From the NCBI GenBank assembly GCA_910577055.1, contig CAJTKX010000004.1, positions 62,001 through 126,000 on the forward strand: a stretch of 64,000 nt of DNA, in the 5' to 3' direction. Both the position numbers and the translations under genes were made by a program. The stretch is from an uncultured Christensenella sp. GTDB lineage: Bacteria > Bacillota > Clostridia > Christensenellales > Borkfalkiaceae. Position 1 is the first letter of the stretch; every line of letters begins with the position of its first letter. Shown piece by piece: positions 33,024 through 40,521 of the stretch. The notes under the pieces were generated by a model that saw only the letters and a list, made by a program, of their open reading frames with translations, was not told where the DNA came from and ran no database searches.

Positions 33024-34503
33024 GACGAAGCTTAGCAAAAAAGAGATTGCGTTAAGTATTCTGACTTTTACGGTTTGTCAGATATTCCTTATATTGGATT
33101 TGTTTATTATGCTGGTCATCAACGCCGGCACAAACGTTATACCGTTTATCTTAGATAACACCAATAACGTAATAACCGTAGCGGTTGCCTCGGCTATACT
33201 TGCCGTAATAGTGTACATCTATATGTTTGTCGAAAACAAAGAGGTGCTCGCTTCCTACGGTAAAATAGTAGAAATTTATTTGATTTTATTTATCTCGTTG
33301 CTTGTAACCGACGTTATCGGCCGTTTTATCGGCGCTTCGGCGCGTCCTTTGTTGTTCTTCCCCCTTATGATGGCGATGCTGTTCAGACGCAGAAAAGCAA
33401 TTTTCTTGACGTTCATCTACGGTTTGCAGATATTCATTTTCAACCGTTTTTTAAACAGTGAAATGGCGTCGTACGACTCGATAACGATAACCGGCAATTA
33501 CATAAATATGATAGAAGGCTTTTCAAGCCTTTTGGTAATGTTTTGCAGCGGCGTTTTGGGCATATTCCTTTTGAAAGGCATAAAAACGAGAATGGGCAGC
33601 GTTATGGTCGCGCTTATACTGTTTCTGCCTACGACAATAATAAACAGCGTAATGCAGCTTTCCGCTATTGTGGACGACAACCTTTATAAGCTTTTGGAAA
33701 TTGTTTTGTACAGTATGCTGGATTGCGTATTCTCTGTGCTGTTGTTCTTGTTCATTCTGCCTATAATCGAGGTAATGTTCTCCGAGCTTACGCCTTTCAG
33801 ATTAAGAGAGCTTACCTCCGACAACGCAAGACTTATAAAGAAAATGAAGCAGCAAGCCCTCGGCACATACAACCACTGCGTAGTGGTGGCGCAGCTTGCG
33901 GAAGCTTGTGCAAGCGCTATTAGCGAAGACCCCGAGCTTGCCCGTGCGGCGGCTTACTATCACGATATAGGCAAGCTTAAAAACCCCGAAATGTTCGCCG
34001 AAAACCAAAGCGAATACGACCTTCATAAAGAGCTTACGCCCGAGCTGTCTGTCGATATTATCCGTTCCCACACAAGGGAGGGCGCAAAGCTTATCAAAAA
34101 ATACAAGCTGCCCGAGTTTTTCGCGGATATCGCGGTACAGCATCACGGCACTTTGCCTATAAAATACTTCTATGCAAAAGCTTTGAAGATGAGCGACGGC
34201 GAACTTAACGTTGCAAACTATTCTTATTCGGGACCCACCCCCACGACGAAGATTGCGGCTATTATTATGATTGCCGACGCGTCGGAGGCGGCTGCGCGTT
34301 CCCTATCGAACCGCACCCCCGAAAAGGTTGCCTCGCTTGTAAGTTCTATTGTAGAAGAGCGTATGAACCTTGAACAGTTTATTGACTGTAACATAACCTT
34401 GCACGAGCTTAACATCGTAACGCAGACGGTTATAAATCAGCTTGCGGGAGTATATCATTCCCGCGTAAAGTATCCCAAGTTGGTGCTTTCCAAAAACAAA
34501 TAA
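33016..34503 (+). CDS. 7TM-HD phosphodiesterase (PgpH/YqfF-like) lacking the usual ectodomain
   Basis: 495 residues starting at TTG 33016, 6 nt after a perfect AGGAGG. Seven or so membrane helices (residues 15-270) are followed by an HD domain: TYNHCVVVAQLAEACASAI, AAYYHDIGKLKNPEMF (HD near 315) and VQHHGTLPIKYFY. These proteins hydrolyse cyclic di-AMP. Bacillus and Listeria versions are about 710 residues with an N-terminal extracellular 7TMR-HDED domain, which is missing here. The catalytic part looks intact. Position between phoH and ybeY is conserved. Confidence 0.9.
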   Translation: MTKTKLSKKEIALSILTFTVCQIFLILDLFIMLVINAGTNVIPFILDNTNNVITVAVASAILAVIVYIYMFVENKEVLASYGKIVEIYLILFISLLVTDVIGRFIGASARPLLFFPLMMAMLFRRRKAIFLTFIYGLQIFIFNRFLNSEMASYDSITITGNYINMIEGFSSLLVMFCSGVLGIFLLKGIKTRMGSVMVALILFLPTTIINSVMQLSAIVDDNLYKLLEIVLYSMLDCVFSVLLFLFILPIIEVMFSELTPFRLRELTSDNARLIKKMKQQALGTYNHCVVVAQLAEACASAISEDPELARAAAYYHDIGKLKNPEMFAENQSEYDLHKELTPELSVDIIRSHTREGAKLIKKYKLPEFFADIAVQHHGTLPIKYFYAKALKMSDGELNVANYSYSGPTPTTKIAAIIMIADASEAAARSLSNRTPEKVASLVSSIVEERMNLEQFIDCNITLHELNIVTQTVINQLAGVYHSRVKYPKLVLSKNK

Positions 34504-34506
34504 TCT

Positions 34507-34965
34507 ATGCTTAAAATTTATTGTGAAGAACAGAATTTTTCCGTTTTGGCGGGCGCGTTCGACGGCGAGGTTTTATCCGATTGCGACCTTGCAGCCGAAG
34601 TCGTTATCGTGGACGGAGAAGAAATCAAGCGGTTAAACCGCGAAATGCGTCAAGTCGACGCGGTGACGGACGTTTTAAGCTTTCCCGCGCTTGACGGAAT
34701 CAAGGGTAAAAAACTGCAAAAAAAAGCCTTCCCCGCCGATATCGACGAGGAGGGCAACCTATTTTTAGGCAGTATAGCCATATGTACGCAGCGCGCCGCC
34801 GAGCAAGCCGAGGAATACGGTCACAGCTACGAGCGTGAGCTTAACTATCTGTTGACGCACGGACTTTTTCACCTTTTGGGTTACGACCATATGACGGATA
34901 CGGACAAGTCCGAAATGCGCGAAAAAGAAGAGCGCGTAATGAAAAAATTAGGGTTAACAAGGTAA
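34507..34965 (+). CDS. ybeY: Endoribonuclease YbeY
   Basis: 152 residues. The zinc-binding motif HGLFHLLGYDH (HGxxHLxGYDH) and the upstream LNREMRQVDAVTDVLSFP are diagnostic. Needed for 16S rRNA 3' end maturation and 70S quality control. Between ybeY and era many Firmicutes carry dgkA and cdd; these are absent here, with only 3 nt between the genes. Confidence 0.95.
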   Translation: MLKIYCEEQNFSVLAGAFDGEVLSDCDLAAEVVIVDGEEIKRLNREMRQVDAVTDVLSFPALDGIKGKKLQKKAFPADIDEEGNLFLGSIAICTQRAAEQAEEYGHSYERELNYLLTHGLFHLLGYDHMTDTDKSEMREKEERVMKKLGLTR

Positions 34966-34968
34966 AAT

Positions 34969-35847
34969 ATGAGGTCGGGTTTTATAGCCGTTATCGGCAA
35001 GGCAAACGCGGGCAAAAGCACGCTAATAAACGTAATGGTGGGCGAAAAGGTATCAATAGTTTCGCCCAAGCCGCAAACTACGCGCAATTCTATTTTGGGC
35101 GTTCTCACGCGTGAGGAGTATCAGCTTGTGTTCGTCGATACGCCCGGTATTTACAAAAGCGCAAACCGCCTAACCGATATGATGATGAAAACTACCGACG
35201 ACACGGCAAAGGACGTAGATTTTATTCTTTTCGTGCACGACGGACACGCGGGCATAACCGAAAACGATATTTCTTTAATAAAGAAATATTCAAGCGGTAA
35301 AATACCTATGGCGGTGGCGTATACAAAAACCGATATAATGCCCAAAGAAAATATTGCAAAGGACGCGCAAATTCTTGCCGAAAACGGCATAGAGTGCGAT
35401 ATTTTCCCCATATCGGCGCGCAAGTACAGAAACATCAAAAAGCTTGAAGCTTACCTTGCAGAGCAGATGCCCGAGGGCGAAAAGATCATTGCCGAGGACA
35501 TCGTTTCGGACAAAAGCGAAAAGTTTATGGTTGCCGAGATTATGCGTGAAAAAGTTCTGCTTAAATTCGATGAGGAAATCCCGCACGGCGTCGGCATAGT
35601 CATAAACGAGTTTAAGCGCAAGGAAAACGGCACTTACGATATTAATTTGGATATCGTCTGCGAAAAGCCCAACCATAAAGCCATACTTATAGGCAAGCAA
35701 GGCAGAGCGATTAAAGAAGTTTCTTCTTTCGCCCGCGAGGGTATGGAAAAATTCCTCGGCGCAAAGGTGTTTTTAACAACCTACGTCCGCGTAGAGGAAG
35801 ATTGGCGCAACCGCCCCGGGCTTATCAAGGATATCTTTGCGGATTAG
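34969..35847 (+). CDS. era: GTPase Era
   Basis: 292 residues. G1 GKANAGKST (10-18), PQTTRN switch I, G3 DTPGI, G4 TKTD in place of NKxD, then a C-terminal KH domain with GKQGRAIKEV. Binds the 3' end of 16S rRNA during 30S assembly. Its stop overlaps the stop of a small convergent gene on the other strand. Confidence 0.96.
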   Translation: MRSGFIAVIGKANAGKSTLINVMVGEKVSIVSPKPQTTRNSILGVLTREEYQLVFVDTPGIYKSANRLTDMMMKTTDDTAKDVDFILFVHDGHAGITENDISLIKKYSSGKIPMAVAYTKTDIMPKENIAKDAQILAENGIECDIFPISARKYRNIKKLEAYLAEQMPEGEKIIAEDIVSDKSEKFMVAEIMREKVLLKFDEEIPHGVGIVINEFKRKENGTYDINLDIVCEKPNHKAILIGKQGRAIKEVSSFAREGMEKFLGAKVFLTTYVRVEEDWRNRPGLIKDIFAD

Positions 35848-35948
35848 TCCTTGCCGTCCAACTGTTTATACAGCATATAGTAGCTGACGTTGCCCGTCTT
35901 TTCGAACATCTTCCAAGCAAGCTCGGCTGCGTCTTTATCTCTTTTCAT
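35844..35948 (-). CDS. yqzL: YqzL-like mini-protein, on the opposite strand
   Basis: 34 residues from ATG 35948 with AGAGGTG 8 nt upstream. The core LAWKMFEKTGNVSYYMLYKQL matches the YqzL family (W-K-x-F-x-x-T-G-[NDS]-x-x-x-Y-x-L-x-K). In Bacillus yqzL lies between era and recO on the same strand. Here it is in the same gap but reads backwards, its stop codon overlapping era's. Function unknown. Confidence 0.8.
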   Translation of the reverse strand: MKRDKDAAELAWKMFEKTGNVSYYMLYKQLDGKD

Positions 35949-35996
35949 AATTAGCACCTCTTAAAAAGAGGTTGTGCGCAAAAACAAAAAATATTT

Positions 35997-36716
35997 ATGG
36001 ATATCAAAGTAAACGCGCTTATGCTCCGCGCGGTTGACTACAACGAAAACGACAAAATTTTAACTTTGCTTTCCGCCGAGCACGGCAAAATTACGGCGGG
36101 GATAAAGGGCGTTAAAAAGCCCAACGCAAAATTGAAGTTTGCCGCCCAACCATTTTGCTTTGCAGAGTATATTTTGGCGCGTCGGGGCGACAAGTACACC
36201 GTAATCAACTGTTCGGAGTGCGAAAGCTTTTACGACCTCCGCACGGACATAAACAAATTTTACGCCGCAAGCGCGGTAATCGAGGCGGCGTGCGCGCTTA
36301 CCTACGAGGGCGACGAGTGCGCAGAAATATTTTCCGCGTGCGTAAGAACGCTTTCCGAAATGTGCGCGGGCGAAGAGCGGTTGCCTTTAATCGAATTTTT
36401 GGTTTTCGCCCTAAGAAAATCGGGCTACGGAATAGCCCTCGATAACTGCGCGGAGTGCGGGGCGGAGCTTATAAATAAGGATAAACTTCGCTTCGATATG
36501 GACGCGGGCGCGTTTACTTGTTTCGACTGCGGCAATGGTATAGGCGCAAGCCAAGTCACCTATAACGTTTTAAGAAAACTCGACGGCAAACCTTATGCGG
36601 CGGACTTTATAACCGAGGACGGCGAAAAGCGCGCTTTACGGCTGTTGCGCGAATACTTTGCATACAAAACCGACAGCCAATTAAAAAGCTTATCCGAATA
36701 TATAAGGTTAATATAA
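35997..36716 (+). CDS. recO: DNA repair protein RecO
   Basis: 239 residues. N-terminal OB fold (ALMLRAVDYNENDKILTLLSAEHGKITAGIKGVKKP), helical middle, and a CAECG...CFDCG zinc-finger pair near 155-178. Helps load RecA onto SSB-coated single strands. Followed by a terminator. Confidence 0.95.
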   Translation: MDIKVNALMLRAVDYNENDKILTLLSAEHGKITAGIKGVKKPNAKLKFAAQPFCFAEYILARRGDKYTVINCSECESFYDLRTDINKFYAASAVIEAACALTYEGDECAEIFSACVRTLSEMCAGEERLPLIEFLVFALRKSGYGIALDNCAECGAELINKDKLRFDMDAGAFTCFDCGNGIGASQVTYNVLRKLDGKPYAADFITEDGEKRALRLLREYFAYKTDSQLKSLSEYIRLI

Positions 36717-36751
36717 AGCCCTCCCCTATGTCTAAGGGGGAGGGCTTTGTT
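36717..36751 (+). terminator. Terminator after recO
   Basis: Arms AAAGCCCTCCCCT and AGGGGGAGGGCTTT around a short loop, then TTGTTGTT. The T-rich flank is modest. Confidence 0.8.
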
Positions 36752-36766
36752 GTTGTGGTGTAATTA

Positions 36767-36973
36767 CTATATTAAAAATAGTTTTAAATACCATTGAAAA
36801 AGTTCGGGATTGTTTATGTAAAGGATAATATTTACAATGATAATGTTAAAAAAACCATACGCAATACAACCCCACATATTTATGTCTTTACGATATTTTT
36901 TCAACCATCTTTTAAAGACTTGTTTCCTTTTTATTCTGCGCTCTCTTTGCTGTTCTTTCGTGAATTGCCCCAT
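36767..36973 (-). CDS. Small single-span membrane protein, divergent from an XRE gene
   Basis: 68 residues. A very basic N-terminal half (EQQRERRIKRKQVFKRWLKKYRKD) is followed by one or two hydrophobic helices (IAYGFFNIIIVNIILYI; WYLKLFLI). No ribosome binding site is evident. The local sequence is much more AT-rich than recO and ppdK, suggesting acquisition. Size, charge and partner recall a small toxin or phage-like membrane protein, but nothing proves it. Confidence 0.55.
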   Translation of the reverse strand: MGQFTKEQQRERRIKRKQVFKRWLKKYRKDINMWGCIAYGFFNIIIVNIILYINNPELFQWYLKLFLI

Positions 36974-36995
36974 ATTATTAGCGTTTTCTCTGTTT

Positions 36996-37069
36996 TTGTA
37001 GAATATTCTACAAATATTGTATTAACGAAAATTCGTCAAGTCAAGCTTTTTTATAGAATTTTCGTTAAT
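36996..37069. promoter_or_regulatory. Two operator-like inverted repeats between divergent genes
   Basis: A perfect 18-bp palindrome (9 bp arms TTGTAGAAT) lies at 36996-37013. A second inverted repeat has perfect 14 bp arms ATTAACGAAAATTC at 37021-37034 and 37056-37069. They are probable binding sites for the adjacent XRE protein and cover the likely promoters on both strands. Confidence 0.7.
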
Positions 37070-37078
37070 TATAAAGAT

Positions 37079-37291
37079 ATGGAAACAGAGTTCAAAAGCA
37101 TTTTGAATGATTTTATTAAAGAAAACGGACTGACGGTCAGCGAATTTGCAAGACAAATAGGAGTGCGCCCGAGTCAAGTTAGCGAATGGCTAAGGGGAAA
37201 GGCAAAGCCGGGCTATGATTCGTTAAAGGCCATGGCGAAAGCGTTCAATATTTCCGCAAATTATTTTTTAGGACTTACAGACGAATATTAA
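37079..37291 (+). CDS. XRE-family HTH regulator
   Basis: 70 residues from ATG 37079. A longer in-frame start would put the whole operator region inside the gene and is rejected. LNDFIKENGLTVSEFARQIGVRPSQVSEWLRGKAKPGYDSLKAMAKAFNISANYFLGL is a full Cro/CI domain. Expected to repress itself and the divergent membrane protein gene. Confidence 0.9.
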   Translation: METEFKSILNDFIKENGLTVSEFARQIGVRPSQVSEWLRGKAKPGYDSLKAMAKAFNISANYFLGLTDEY

Positions 37292-37303
37292 TAAAAAGCA
37301 CGG

Positions 37304-37332
37304 CGGGCAATTCAGTCCGCCGCATATTTTAT
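37304..37332 (+). terminator. Terminator after the XRE gene
   Basis: CGGCGG/CCGCCG stem with a 10-nt loop, then ATATTTTATTTTTT. Confidence 0.6.
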
Positions 37333-37356
37333 TTTTTACAAATTTTGGCTAAACGC

Positions 37357-37385
37357 TTGATTAATCGGCATTTTTATATTAGAAT
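37357..37385 (+). promoter_or_regulatory. ppdK promoter
   Basis: TTGATT (37357-37362), 17 bp, TAGAAT (37380-37385). A strong GGAGGAA ribosome binding site follows before the start. Confidence 0.65.
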
Positions 37386-37427
37386 TAATTAGATAAATAA
37401 AAATCAATTTCTTGGAGGAATTTTTAA

Positions 37428-40082
37428 ATGGCAAAGAAGTATTGCTATCTCTTTACAGAGGGAGACGCAAGTATGCGCGAACTGTTAGGCGGTAAAGGTG
37501 CAAACCTTGCCGAGATGACCAAAATCGGTCTTCCCGTACCCCAAGGCTTCACTATTTCAACCGAAGCTTGCACACAGTATTACGAGGACGGCAGAAAAAT
37601 CAACGACGGCATTCAGAAAGAAATTTTAACCTACATCGAAAAGATGGAAAAGGTTTGCGGTAAAAAATTCGGCGATAAGGAAAACCCTTTGCTTGTTTCC
37701 GTCCGTTCGGGCGCAAGAGCTTCTATGCCCGGTATGATGGATACCATTTTGAACCTCGGTCTTAACGAGGACGTGGTAAACACCATCGCCGCTAAGTCGA
37801 ACAATCCCCGTTGGGCTTGGGACTGCTATCGCCGTTTCATTCAAATGTTCTCCGACGTAGTTATGGAAGTAGGCAAAAAGTACTTTGAAAAGCTCATCGA
37901 CGAAATGAAAGAAAAGAAGGGCGTTACCCAAGACGTAGAGCTTGACGCAAACGATTTGAAAGAGCTTGCTTATCAATTCAAAGCAGAGTACAAAAAGCAA
38001 CTCGGCAAAGACTTCCCCAACGACCCCAAGGAACAACTTTTCGAGGCTGTAAAAGCCGTATTCCGTTCGTGGGACAACCCCCGCGCAAACATCTACCGTA
38101 TGGACCATGATATCCCTTACAGCTGGGGTACTGCGGTAAACGTTCAGATGATGGCGTTCGGCAATATGGGCGACAACTGCGGCACGGGCGTTGCGTTCAC
38201 GCGTAATCCCGCAACGGGCGAAAAAGGTCTTATGGGCGAATTCCTTACCAATGCACAGGGCGAGGACGTCGTTGCGGGCGTTCGTACTCCTATGCCCATC
38301 GCAAAGATGGCGGAAGTATTCCCCGACGTTTACAAGCAATTCCTTAAAGTTTGCGATATCCTTGAAAACCATTATCGCGATATGCAAGATATGGAGTTCA
38401 CCGTCGAAAACGAAAAGCTTTATATGCTTCAAACCCGTAACGGTAAGCGTACCGCTGCGGCTGCTATCAAAATCGCTTGCGATTTAATCGATGAAAAAAT
38501 GATTACCGAGAAAGAGGCGTTAATGCAAATCGACGCTAAATCTCTTGATATGCTTTTGCACCCTCAATTCGATACCAAGGCGCTTAAAAACGCAGACAAA
38601 AACAACGTTGTCGGCAAAGGTATCGCAGCTTCCCCCGGCGCTGCCGCGGGTTCCATCGTGTTTACCGCAGAGGACGCCGTTATCGAAGGTAAGAAGGGTA
38701 AGAAGGTAGTTTTAGTACGTCTTGAAACTTCCCCCGAAGATATCGAGGGTATGAAGTATTCGCAAGGAATTCTCACCGTTCGCGGCGGACAAACCTCTCA
38801 CGCGGCGGTAGTTGCGCGCGGTATGGGTACTTGCTGCGTATCCGGTTGCGGAGATATCAAAATGGACGAAGAAAACAAGCGGTTCACCCTTGCGGGCAAA
38901 GTGTTCAAAGAGGGCGACAGCATCTCCTTGGACGGCTCGACGGGCAACATTTACGATTGCTTGATTCCCACCGTTCCCGCAGACCCCAACTCCGGCTACT
39001 TCGGCAGAATAATGGAGCTTGCAGATAAATACAAGGCTTTGGGAGTAAGAACCAACGCCGACACCCCCGCAGACGCTAAACAAGCCGCATCGTTCGGCGC
39101 GCAAGGCATAGGTCTTTGCCGTACCGAGCATATGTTCTTTGACCCCGCAAGAATAGGCGCGTTCAGAGAAATGATTTGCTCCGATACCGTTGAAGAGAGA
39201 GAGGCTGCGCTCGCTAAAATCGAGCCTATGCAGCAAGCAGACTTCGAAGGCTTAATGGAAGCTTTGGAAGGTCAGCCCGTAACCATTCGTTTCTTAGACC
39301 CGCCCCTTCACGAGTTCGTTCCCACCGACGAGGAGGACATCGCGGCGCTTGCAAAAGCTCAGGGTAAGAGCGTTGCTCAAATTAAGCAGATTATTTCCGA
39401 CTTGCACGAGTTCAACCCCATGATGGGTCACCGCGGCTGCCGTCTTACGGTAACCTATCCCGAAATCGCCGTTATGCAGACCAAGGCGGTTATCAAAGCG
39501 GCAATAAGCGTTCAGAAAAAGCACAAGAATTGGAAAGTCGTTCCCGAAATTATGATACCTTTGACGGGCGAAGTAAAAGAGCTTAAATTCGTCAAGGACG
39601 TAGTCGTCAAGACCGCGGACGAAGAAATCAAAAAGTCGGGCGTAAACCTTCATTACGAAGTCGGCACCATGATTGAAATTCCCCGTGCGGCGCTCACCGC
39701 CGACGAAATCGCGAAAGAGGCTGATTTCTTCTGTTTCGGTACCAACGACTTGACGCAGATGACATTCGGTTTCAGCCGTGACGACGCGGGCAAGTTCTTG
39801 CCTTCTTACTACGCAAACAAAATTTACGAAAGCGACCCGTTCTCGCGTCTTGATACGGTCGGCGTAGGCAAGCTTATGGAAACGGCTGTTAAGCTCGGCA
39901 AAACGGGCAACGGCAAGCTTCACGTCGGTATCTGCGGCGAACACGGCGGCGACCCTTCGTCAATCGAGTTCTGCCACAAAATAGGTTTGAACTACGTTTC
40001 TTGCTCGCCTTATCGTGTGCCTATCGCGCGTCTCGCTGCGGCTCAGGCTGCTATTAAACAAAGCAAGGAGAACAAAAAATAA
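37428..40082 (+). CDS. ppdK: Pyruvate, phosphate dikinase
   Basis: 884 residues. Interconverts pyruvate, ATP and phosphate with PEP, AMP and pyrophosphate; in clostridia it often runs in glycolysis. N-terminal ATP-grasp domain (LLGGKGANLAEM, VSVRSGARASMPGMMDT), swivelling domain with GGQTSHAAVVARG (catalytic His about 457), and the C-terminal barrel with GLCRTEHMFF, TFGFSRDD and CGEHGGDP. A soluble pyrophosphatase gene lies about 1 kb downstream on the other strand, which could pull the reaction. Strong promoter and ribosome binding site. Confidence 0.97.
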   Translation: MAKKYCYLFTEGDASMRELLGGKGANLAEMTKIGLPVPQGFTISTEACTQYYEDGRKINDGIQKEILTYIEKMEKVCGKKFGDKENPLLVSVRSGARASMPGMMDTILNLGLNEDVVNTIAAKSNNPRWAWDCYRRFIQMFSDVVMEVGKKYFEKLIDEMKEKKGVTQDVELDANDLKELAYQFKAEYKKQLGKDFPNDPKEQLFEAVKAVFRSWDNPRANIYRMDHDIPYSWGTAVNVQMMAFGNMGDNCGTGVAFTRNPATGEKGLMGEFLTNAQGEDVVAGVRTPMPIAKMAEVFPDVYKQFLKVCDILENHYRDMQDMEFTVENEKLYMLQTRNGKRTAAAAIKIACDLIDEKMITEKEALMQIDAKSLDMLLHPQFDTKALKNADKNNVVGKGIAASPGAAAGSIVFTAEDAVIEGKKGKKVVLVRLETSPEDIEGMKYSQGILTVRGGQTSHAAVVARGMGTCCVSGCGDIKMDEENKRFTLAGKVFKEGDSISLDGSTGNIYDCLIPTVPADPNSGYFGRIMELADKYKALGVRTNADTPADAKQAASFGAQGIGLCRTEHMFFDPARIGAFREMICSDTVEEREAALAKIEPMQQADFEGLMEALEGQPVTIRFLDPPLHEFVPTDEEDIAALAKAQGKSVAQIKQIISDLHEFNPMMGHRGCRLTVTYPEIAVMQTKAVIKAAISVQKKHKNWKVVPEIMIPLTGEVKELKFVKDVVVKTADEEIKKSGVNLHYEVGTMIEIPRAALTADEIAKEADFFCFGTNDLTQMTFGFSRDDAGKFLPSYYANKIYESDPFSRLDTVGVGKLMETAVKLGKTGNGKLHVGICGEHGGDPSSIEFCHKIGLNYVSCSPYRVPIARLAAAQAAIKQSKENKK

Positions 40083-40207
40083 GCCGTTTTGGTCATTCTC
40101 CATTAGCTTTGAAGAAGCCAAGCAGTATCGTCGCAAATTTCTCAATGTGCTAACGCGCGAATCCCAATGGGAAGAAATTATTGTTGACGTATATCTTTAA
40201 TCAAATA

Positions 40208-40240
40208 GAAAGCCGTTACTTTGTGTAGCGGCTTTTTTAT
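40208..40240 (+). terminator. Terminator after ppdK
   Basis: Stem AAAGCCGTTAC/GTAGCGGCTTT (one G-U pair) followed by TTTTTA. It lies 125 nt past the stop codon; the intervening 40083-40207 holds no gene I can support. Confidence 0.85.
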
Positions 40241-40258
40241 TTCCTGCATTGATAATTC

Positions 40259-40287
40259 TTGATATTCTCTACTGATTGTGCTATAAT
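40259..40287 (+). promoter_or_regulatory. Promoter of the structured RNA/SLOG transcript
   Basis: TTGATA (40259-40264), 17 bp, TATAAT (40282-40287). The predicted start near 40293-40295 coincides with the first base of the outer RNA stem. Confidence 0.8.
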
Positions 40288-40292
40288 AGCAA

Positions 40293-40520
40293 TGCGACAT
40301 TATTGAGAATAGAACAGTCCATCAATTTTAATGGGCGTATTCTATTATTTTAATTTAATCAGACGATACTAATTAGGTAGTAATGTACGGTATCGCGGTC
40401 TGATTGTTGAAATAGTAGAATTCGTTTTGCTATGAAAATGGTGGACTCTCAATAGTGTCGCAACTATGCGAGAGGTACATGCTACGGTGTCGCTCTCGCA
40501 AGGGAGCGACATCTTATTTT
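40293..40520 (+). ncRNA. Candidate novel structured RNA or riboswitch before the SLOG gene
   Basis: Pairing found by hand. P1: 16 bp, 40293-40308 with 40447-40462 (one G-U). P2: 7 bp AATAGAA/TTCTATT (40308-40314, 40340-40346), continuing after an internal loop as GTCCAT/ATGGGC. P3: 8 bp AATCAGAC/GTCTGATT (40357-40364, 40398-40405), then GATAC/GTATC and a 20-nt loop. P4: 9 bp with a UUCG tetraloop (40412-40433). Downstream, a 10 bp terminator (40486-40495 with 40504-40513, then TTATTTTA) competes with TGCGAGAG/CTCTCGCA pairing (40467-40474, 40493-40500). It matches no riboswitch class I recall. Confidence 0.7.
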
Positions 40521-40521
40521 A
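40486..40521 (+). terminator. Terminator/SD-sequestering hairpin directly before the SLOG start codon
   Basis: 10 bp stem GGTGTCGCTC/GAGCGACATC (one G-U), 8-nt loop, then TTATTTTA ending at the ATG. AGGGAG (40501-40506), the only Shine-Dalgarno candidate, overlaps its 3' arm. The alternative stem 40467-40474/40493-40500 would disrupt it and free that sequence. Confidence 0.75.

Noticed and set aside
36794..37078. Long N-terminal extension of the XRE protein at 37079
   Set aside because: The extension reads through both palindromes and the divergent gene, and has no HTH-protein character.
40015..40200. Open frame across the end of ppdK into the intergenic region
   Set aside because: The tail after 40083 looks faintly protein-like (SFEEAKQYRRKFLNVLTRES), but it has no start codon of its own and no ribosome binding site. 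I cannot support it as a gene; a worn remnant is possible.
40293..40520. Retron msr-msd RNA
   Set aside because: The long outer inverted repeat recalls retron a1/a2 pairing, but no reverse transcriptase is nearby. The terminator/antiterminator before the next gene fits a cis-regulator better.
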